From NCBI GenBank assembly GCA_003554005.1, contig PWEU01000370.1, forward strand, positions 1-10,901: DNA of 10,901 nucleotides. Reading direction: 5' to 3'. Source of the stretch: Nitriliruptoraceae bacterium (lineage in GTDB: Bacteria; Actinomycetota; Nitriliruptoria; Nitriliruptorales; Nitriliruptoraceae). A model generated the notes under the pieces. That model did no database searches. It saw only the letters and a program-made list of their open reading frames with translations, and was not told the DNA's origin. A program made the translations under genes and the position numbers. Below are positions 7,212 to 10,901 of the stretch, piece by piece. Within the stretch, counting starts at the first letter, position 1. Every line of letters begins with the position of its first letter.

Positions 7212-7241
7212 GACGTTGCGGCGGTACCCGGCCGCAACGTC
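7212..7241 (+). terminator. Hairpin after the small membrane protein gene
   Basis: GACGTTGCGGC, 8-base loop containing GGTACC, GCCGCAACGTC: a perfect 11-bp stem starting 12 bases after the stop codon. There is no T-run, as is common for hairpin terminators in GC-rich actinobacteria. Confidence 0.65.
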
Positions 7242-7467
7242 GCTCGCTCACCCACCGACCCATGGCCGTCCGGCGCCGATCTGGGACCATGGTGCGCGGC
7301 ACGGCCTGGCCAGCACCTCCTCGACAGGTCCGGTCGCGACCCACCGGGTCGTGACGCGCCGGTCGGCGACGCTTCCGTCTACGGGGGGGTGTAGCCGGGG
7401 TCCTGCGACTATCCGGGACGTGGGGAGCTCCCGTACGTGTGTGCAGCTCCACGCCCGATCCATCCTG

Positions 7468-7515
7468 CCACCTCGCCGCTATCGAGGTGGGTGGAGGCAG
7501 TGCCTCGGATCGAGG
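7468..7515 (+). promoter_or_regulatory. Competing stem-loops in the leader of the diguanylate cyclase gene
   Basis: The 280-base gap 7242-7521 has no gene. Near its end are CCACCTCG (7468-7475), loop of 7, CGAGGTGG (7483-7490), a perfect 8-bp hairpin, and CCTCG (7503-7507), loop GAT, CGAGG (7511-7515). The second hairpin occludes the GAGG ribosome binding site at 7512-7515. The left arm of the first hairpin can also pair over 7 bp with CGAGGTG at 7511-7517, so the two folds compete. A role in translation control is inference. A 10-bp palindrome GGGAGCTCCC lies at 7423-7432. The region does not match the GEMM c-di-GMP riboswitch as I know it. Confidence 0.4.
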
Positions 7516-7521
7516 TGTTGA

Positions 7522-8736
7522 GTGGAGCGGCGGGTGTCGATGACACAGGCCTGCGGCAACATGGTCTGCGGAGCGCGCATCGTGCCCGAGCCGCGCGGCT
7601 CCGAGGAGCCCGGGATGCCGGTCCGCACGGGGTGGGAGGCGACCAAACGAGGGATCTACCTCGGTGCGATCGCCCTGTCCGCGCCCACCGTGCCCCTCGT
7701 CATGTGGCTGCGGGGCAGCCCAGAGCCCTTGCTGCGGGTGACCTACCCCCTGCTCCTGACCGTGCTCGGCGTCCTGTTCCTCGGCCTCCTGACCGACCGC
7801 ATCACGGCGACCACTGCGGAACGCATCATCCTGTCGCTGCTCCCGGCGCTGTGGCTGGTGCGGATGTACGCGGTCATGTACCTGCAGCCGGACCTTTCCC
7901 TCGCGGCGCAGGTCGTCAACCAGTCGATCGGTCCGGGGGTCGTGATCCTCGGCATCGTCGCGTACCTGGCCCTTCCCGCTCGACAGGGTCTGCTCATGGC
8001 CGGTGGCTTCGTGCTGGCCTGCATGGCCGTCGTCCTCCCGCGGGTGGCGACGGAGATGGTCCGGGTGGGGTTGAGCACCGATGTGATAGGTCTGCTCCGG
8101 GTCGGGGTGACCACCGGGGTCAGTGTCGCCCTGCTGTACGCCCTGGCGACCTTGAAGGAGCAGGTCGCCCTCGAGCGCGCGCGTGCCGAAGGCAACGCGA
8201 CGCTGGCTCGCACCGATCAGCTGACGGGGCTCCCGAACCGACGCGCGATCCACGAGCGGCTCCAGGAGCTCTTGGCGCTGTCCGACCGGCATGACCGACC
8301 GCTGAGCCTGGCGGTCGTCGACGTCGATCACTTCAAGCGGGTCAACGACACCGCTGGTCACCTGGCAGGCGACGAGGTGCTGCGGGCGGTCGTCGCTGCC
8401 ATGTCCGAGTTGCTCCGTGACTCCGACGTGATCGGACGCTGGGGGGGCGACGAGTTGATCGTCGTGCTGCCGGAGACGACGGCCCACGCTGCCGCAGCGA
8501 GCCTGCAGCGGGTACTGGACCAGGTTCGAGCGGAGGTACGCCCTCCGCGAGGTGCTGTCGCGCAAGCGGGTCCGCCCATGGGACAGCCGGTCACCCTGTC
8601 GGCGGGGGTGGCGGAACGCGGGGCCGGCGATGATCAGGATCGCCTCCTGCGCCGCGCCGACCACGCCCTGTACCGCGCCAAGGAGGGAGGGCGGGATCGT
8701 GTCGTCGTCGACGGTGTCGAGCTCGTGCGGGTGTGA
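7522..8736 (+). CDS. Membrane-bound diguanylate cyclase (GGDEF domain)
   Basis: A 404-residue protein that should make cyclic di-GMP from two GTP at the membrane. Residues about 43-210 hold around six hydrophobic segments (for example YPLLLTVLGVLFLGLL and VVILGIVAYLALPARQGLL), forming a sensory membrane module of no named family that I recognise. A short helix leads to the GGDEF domain (about 229-400): TDQLTGLPNRRA, VVDVDHFKRVND with the metal-binding Asp, then RWGGDELIVVLPE. The active-site motif is GGDEL (308-312), a common active variant. An inhibitory I-site RDSD (299-302) sits exactly five residues before it, so product feedback is expected. It ends YRAKEGGRDRV, as in intact domains. GTG 7522 has GAGG six bases upstream; the ATG at 7540 has no well-placed site. 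No EAL or HD-GYP partner is in the window. Confidence 0.92.
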   Translation: MERRVSMTQACGNMVCGARIVPEPRGSEEPGMPVRTGWEATKRGIYLGAIALSAPTVPLVMWLRGSPEPLLRVTYPLLLTVLGVLFLGLLTDRITATTAERIILSLLPALWLVRMYAVMYLQPDLSLAAQVVNQSIGPGVVILGIVAYLALPARQGLLMAGGFVLACMAVVLPRVATEMVRVGLSTDVIGLLRVGVTTGVSVALLYALATLKEQVALERARAEGNATLARTDQLTGLPNRRAIHERLQELLALSDRHDRPLSLAVVDVDHFKRVNDTAGHLAGDEVLRAVVAAMSELLRDSDVIGRWGGDELIVVLPETTAHAAAASLQRVLDQVRAEVRPPRGAVAQAGPPMGQPVTLSAGVAERGAGDDQDRLLRRADHALYRAKEGGRDRVVVDGVELVRV

Positions 8737-8806
8737 TGGATCAGGCCCCGGCCTCGGTCCACTGGCACCGCCTCCGCCGTGGATCCCGGTCTCCTCGGCC
8801 GCAGAT

Positions 8807-8836
8807 CATGTGCGCTCAGAACGATGCCATGTGCGC
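8807..8836 (+). repeat. Direct repeat CATGTGCGC, 21-bp period, upstream of the HNH gene
   Basis: CATGTGCGC occurs at 8807-8815 and again at 8828-8836. A 21-bp period is two helical turns, so both copies face the same side of the DNA, about 35-65 bases upstream of the predicted -35 box. A binding site is possible; chance is not excluded. The rest of 8737-8871 shows nothing. Confidence 0.3.
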
Positions 8837-8871
8837 CTGGCGGATACTTGGGCCCGATCCCGCCAACACCC

Positions 8872-8899
8872 TTGCATCGAACGTACGTTCGAGTAAGCT
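8872..8899 (+). promoter_or_regulatory. Predicted sigma-70-type promoter of the DUF222-HNH gene
   Basis: TTGCAT (-35, 8872-8877), 16-base spacer, TAAGCT (-10, 8894-8899). The match to TTGACA/TATAAT is moderate, but the placement around the LexA box and about 40 bases before the start codon makes it credible. Confidence 0.5.
8877..8892. promoter_or_regulatory. LexA/SOS box (perfect palindrome)
   Basis: TCGAACGTACGTTCGA is a perfect 16-bp palindrome. Its core CGAAC-GTAC-GTTCG (8878-8891) matches the Gram-positive and actinobacterial LexA consensus CGAAC-N4-GTTCG at every fixed position. It occupies the spacer between the predicted -35 and -10 boxes, so bound LexA would block RNA polymerase. 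It implies DNA-damage induction of the following DUF222-HNH gene. Confidence 0.82.
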
Positions 8900-8908
8900 C
8901 TGCATCAG

Positions 8909-8924
8909 GACCTGGGGGCAGGTC
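8909..8924 (+). promoter_or_regulatory. Small hairpin next to the HNH gene ribosome binding site
   Basis: GACCTG, loop GGGG, CAGGTC, immediately followed by AGGA (8925-8928), the likely ribosome binding site nine bases before GTG 8938. It may modulate translation; the only evidence is its position. Confidence 0.3.
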
Positions 8925-8937
8925 AGGATGAGACAAC

Positions 8938-10533
8938 GTGGCAACGGGGAGCAATGCTCGGGCCAGCGAAGGCCCGGACGTCGAGGGCAGCGTCGATGCG
9001 CGCGTGCCGGCCGAGGGCGCGGTCGGCACTGCCTGCGAGGCTGCGCTGTGCGCGGCCGAAGCGGCCGTGCAGCGCCTCGCTGCGGTCACCGTCGACGAGC
9101 TCGCGGATGACCAGCTCGAGTCACTGCTCTCACGGGTCCGTCGTCCCCTGCTGCAACTCGAGGGTGGGCGCTCGCGAGCTGCCGCGGCCGCGGTCTCCAG
9201 AGCCGCGTCCCGCGCAGGGAGGACACCGATCGGTGCGGCGGTCCAGGACCGTCAGCGCCGGCTCGCCGAGCAGCAGCAGGTCACCCACTCGGAGGTCAAG
9301 CAGCAGGTCGCTGCCGGCCGGGCGGCCCGTGATCACGAGGCCACCGGCCGGGCGATGGCGGAGGGCCAGGTCGGCCCGCGACACGCACAGCTGATCGCCA
9401 AGACCCTCGCCGACATCCCGCTGGAGCGACGAGCCGAGGTGGAGGCAGAGCTGCTCGAACTGGCTGGTCGGCTGGATGCGGGTGCCTTCGGGCGCGCTGC
9501 CAGGGAGCTCCTGGGCCGTGAGCGGCCCGAAGCCCTCGCGAAGGACGAGTCCCGGCAGCATCGCGATCGATCGCTCCGCGCCGCCACGACCGAGGATGGA
9601 GGGTTCGCCTTCTCCGGCCTCCTCTACGGTGCTGCTGCGGAGCAGGCACGCGTGGCCTTCCACGCGTTCCGGCGCCCGGATACCCCCGATGAGCGACGGA
9701 GCCCGGCCCAGCGTGGTGCAGATGCCTTCGAGCAGCTGTGCGCAGCGGCGCTCCGGGGCGGTGACGCCCCCACGAACCACGGCGAGCGTCCGCAGGTGAT
9801 GGTCGTCTTCAGCGCCGCCGAGTACGCGGCCCTGGGCGGCGCACCCGAGCTCACGACCGGCCGCTTCCTCGGATCAGGACAGACCGTCACCGGTCGGGAG
9901 GTCCGCAACCTCGTCGATGACTGCGAGGTGTTCCGGCTCGTGCTGGACGAACAGGGGACACCCATCGAGGTATCGACCTCGGTGCGTACGGTCCCGGTCG
10001 GCCTCTGGCGGTCCCTGCTGATCCGGGATGGCGGCTGCGTCTGGGAGGGCTGCGATGCGCCGGCCTCCTGGTGCGACGTCGCTCACGGCAACCGGTCCTT
10101 CACGCGGGGTGGGAAGCTGTCGCTGGCCAACAGCTTGCTCCTGTGTCGTCGACACCACCGTCGCTTCGATCAGGGTTCCTTCTCCGTCCGGATCGAAGGA
10201 ACGCAGGTCACGATCGAGCGCGTTGGGGCCGAGGTGGCTGCGGTGAGCGACTCCCCGTCATCGGACAGCAGCCTCGGGAGCGTCCAGGCCTCGGGTGAGG
10301 AGCCGCGGGTGGATCCCGGTCGTCAGGCCTCGGGTGATGAGCCGCAGGCGGGTTCCGGTCGTGGGGCCGAGGCGTCGGGTTCCGGTCGGGAGCCCGACAC
10401 CTGGGGCCCCGGCGACGGACCCGAGGATGGGCGTTCCGACCGAAGATCCGACCTCCCCGGTTCTGGCAGCGGTTCCGGAGCTGATCCGCCCCGGTCAAGG
10501 TCGGTGCAGCAGCCCCGGCTACCGGGAAGCTGA
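8938..10533 (+). CDS. DUF222-HNH endonuclease-type protein (13E12 repeat family), SOS-box controlled
   Basis: A 531-residue protein. Residues about 35-330 are the helical, Ala/Arg/Glu-rich DUF222 domain (QVGPRHAQLIAKTLADIPLE; later QVMVVFSAAEYAAL). Residues about 354-410 are an HNH nuclease fold: metal-site cysteines C367, C372, C379 and C403, the His of CDVAHG (H383), the Asn of SLANSLLLC (N398), and the closing HH (406-407). The more usual AHH or DH before the first His is AH here, and the following Trp is missing, but the core H-N-H residues remain. Residues about 430-531 are a Gly/Ser/Pro/Asp-rich tail with 13-residue repeats. The family is abundant and multicopy in actinobacteria; its biological role is not settled, and nuclease activity is inferred from the fold. 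GTG 8938 has AGGA nine bases upstream. A perfect LexA box overlaps its promoter and a 14-bp-stem hairpin follows it, so it is probably a single-gene, damage-induced transcript. Confidence 0.9.
   Translation: MATGSNARASEGPDVEGSVDARVPAEGAVGTACEAALCAAEAAVQRLAAVTVDELADDQLESLLSRVRRPLLQLEGGRSRAAAAAVSRAASRAGRTPIGAAVQDRQRRLAEQQQVTHSEVKQQVAAGRAARDHEATGRAMAEGQVGPRHAQLIAKTLADIPLERRAEVEAELLELAGRLDAGAFGRAARELLGRERPEALAKDESRQHRDRSLRAATTEDGGFAFSGLLYGAAAEQARVAFHAFRRPDTPDERRSPAQRGADAFEQLCAAALRGGDAPTNHGERPQVMVVFSAAEYAALGGAPELTTGRFLGSGQTVTGREVRNLVDDCEVFRLVLDEQGTPIEVSTSVRTVPVGLWRSLLIRDGGCVWEGCDAPASWCDVAHGNRSFTRGGKLSLANSLLLCRRHHRRFDQGSFSVRIEGTQVTIERVGAEVAAVSDSPSSDSSLGSVQASGEEPRVDPGRQASGDEPQAGSGRGAEASGSGREPDTWGPGDGPEDGRSDRRSDLPGSGSGSGADPPRSRSVQQPRLPGS
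10285..10362 (+). repeat. Two 39-bp in-frame repeats in the HNH protein tail
   Basis: CAGGCCTCGGGTGA begins at 10285 and again at 10324, a 39-base period coding for 13 residues (QASGEEPRVDPGR, QASGDEPQAGSGR). A decayed third copy seems to follow. The repeats lie outside the nuclease domain and are the kind of tract that changes length by slippage or recombination. Confidence 0.6.
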
Positions 10534-10572
10534 GTACCTCCGACCAGCAGGCCCGGCGGTTCTCCGTGTGAT

Positions 10573-10608
10573 GCTGATCGACCTGGGGGGGCCTCCAGGT
10601 CGATCAGC
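10573..10608 (+). terminator. Terminator hairpin of the HNH gene
   Basis: GCTGATCGACCTGG, 8-base G-rich loop, CCAGGTCGATCAGC: a perfect 14-bp stem 40 bases after the stop codon. There is no T-run, but this is the strongest hairpin in the window and is well placed as a terminator. Confidence 0.75.
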
Positions 10609-10696
10609 CCTGCGCTCGTGTCGTCTGAAGCTGGGTGCGGCTCATCCGAGGTGCCGTTTCGGTACTGGAGGCCGACGCCAGATCGGCTTCACCCGC

Positions 10697-10730
10697 CGAC
10701 CACCGCCCGGACGATCACGGGCGGTGGTCG
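10697..10730. terminator. Second hairpin, possibly terminator of a convergent gene
   Basis: CGACCACCGCCCG, 8-base loop, CGGGCGGTGGTCG: a perfect 13-bp stem. It lies between the HNH gene and the reading frame entering from the right edge, and overlaps the last codons and stop of that frame. It probably ends leftward transcription and may back up the first hairpin. The stretch 10609-10696 between the hairpins shows nothing else. Confidence 0.55.
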
Positions 10731-10901
10731 TCCTGAGACGACCGCTGTGGGCAGCGGCGTGGTGGGTGGCGGTGTGGTGGGTGGCGCGTCGGTGCCTGGC
10801 GCGTCGGTGCCTGGCGCGTCGAGGACCCGCCCGGCGGGTGCTCGTCGTGCGGTGGAGGCTCGTCGTGTGGCGGGGGCTCGTCGTGTGGCGGGGGCTCGTC
10901 G
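10715..10901 (-). CDS. Possible low-complexity C-terminus of a convergent gene, partial at right edge
   Basis: A minus-strand frame of 61 residues enters from beyond base 10901 and ends at the TGA at 10717-10715. It reads as (DEPPPH)x3, then a short Gly/Ser link, then TRQAP repeats, RHPP repeats and QDDHRP. All repeat periods are multiples of three (18 and 15 bases), which favours coding, and of the three minus-strand frames this one has the best third-position GC while keeping an acidic/proline tail like those of secreted or multidomain actinobacterial proteins. No domain is visible, so no function can be given. The alternative is a non-coding repeat tract. Confidence 0.35.
   Translation of the reverse strand, partial: DEPPPHDEPPPHDEPPPHDEHPPGGSSTRQAPTRQAPTRHPPHRHPPRRCPQRSSQDDHRP
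10759..10821. repeat. 15-bp tandem repeats
   Basis: GTGGTGGGTGGCG occurs at 10759 and 10774. It passes directly into GGCGCGTCGGTGCCT at 10783 and 10798, with a partial third copy to 10821. The period is 15 bases in both blocks. Confidence 0.8.
10841..10901. repeat. 18-bp tandem repeats reaching the window edge
   Basis: CTCGTCGTGTGGCGGGGG repeats at 10859 and 10877, with a diverged copy at 10841 and a partial copy from 10895 to the edge. The two central copies are identical, which indicates recent expansion. Confidence 0.85.

Noticed and set aside
7380..7522. GEMM-type c-di-GMP riboswitch before the diguanylate cyclase
   Set aside because: The conserved aptamer core of that class is not seen; only simple competing hairpins are present.
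7021..8664. 547-residue minus-strand open frame antisense to the diguanylate cyclase
   Set aside because: It is a shadow of the GGDEF gene in very GC-rich DNA. The protein is Arg/Gln/His/Pro-rich without domains, while the plus frame has full GGDEF motifs.
9130..9780. 216-residue minus-strand frame inside the DUF222 gene
   Set aside because: Antisense to a clear DUF222 coding region, with no recognisable domain.
10759..10901. CRISPR array at the right edge
   Set aside because: The units are 15 and 18 bp with no unique spacers, and no cas genes are present; they are simple tandem repeats.
1..10901. Mobile element or phage island
   Set aside because: No transposase, integrase, terminal inverted repeats, tRNA target or attachment-site duplication was seen. 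An HNH domain alone is not evidence of mobility.

Overview
The window is very GC-rich (roughly 70% by eye), with GTG and TTG starts next to ATG and clear purine-rich ribosome binding sites. The gene families (a SARP/BTAD regulator, a DUF222-HNH '13E12-like' protein, a ThrE-type exporter, a soluble cytochrome P450, a Gram-positive type LexA box) point to an actinobacterium. A deep-branching group such as Nitriliruptoria/Euzebya relatives is possible, but that is only a guess. I see no rRNA, tRNA, insertion sequence, integrase, CRISPR array or phage gene.

Layout. 1-764 (-): 5' part of a SARP-type regulator running off the left edge. 819-980 and 1023-1202 (+): two very small tandem DUF1059 proteins, with a 16-bp perfect palindrome between them. 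About 1337-1932 (+): the C-terminal half of a CHAD-domain protein, probably a remnant. 2213-4165 (+): a ThrE-family amino-acid exporter with a long N-terminal extension (signal peptide, acidic segment, extra membrane helix, Pro-rich linker). 4423-5673 (-): a cytochrome P450. 5890-6153 (-): a GlsB/YeaQ/YmgE small membrane protein. 6343-6826 (+): a cyclic-nucleotide-binding domain protein broken by a frameshift. 6976-7200 (+): an unrecognised two-helix membrane protein followed by a strong hairpin. 7522-8736 (+): a membrane-bound diguanylate cyclase with an intact GGDEL motif and I-site, behind a leader with competing stem-loops. 8938-10533 (+): a DUF222-HNH protein whose promoter contains a perfect LexA/SOS box. 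10534-10714: two long hairpins. 10715-10901 (-): tandem repeats that read as the low-complexity C-terminus of a convergent gene leaving the right edge.

The genes do not form one pathway. They look like single genes and small units, several with stress or signalling roles (SOS, c-di-GMP, cyclic nucleotide, YeaQ-type). I found no convincing new multi-gene system. The observations most worth following are the SOS box filling the -35/-10 spacer of the HNH gene, the unusual architecture of the ThrE homologue, the possible RNA switch at the diguanylate cyclase ribosome binding site, the frameshift in the cyclic-nucleotide pocket, and the repeat-rich right edge.
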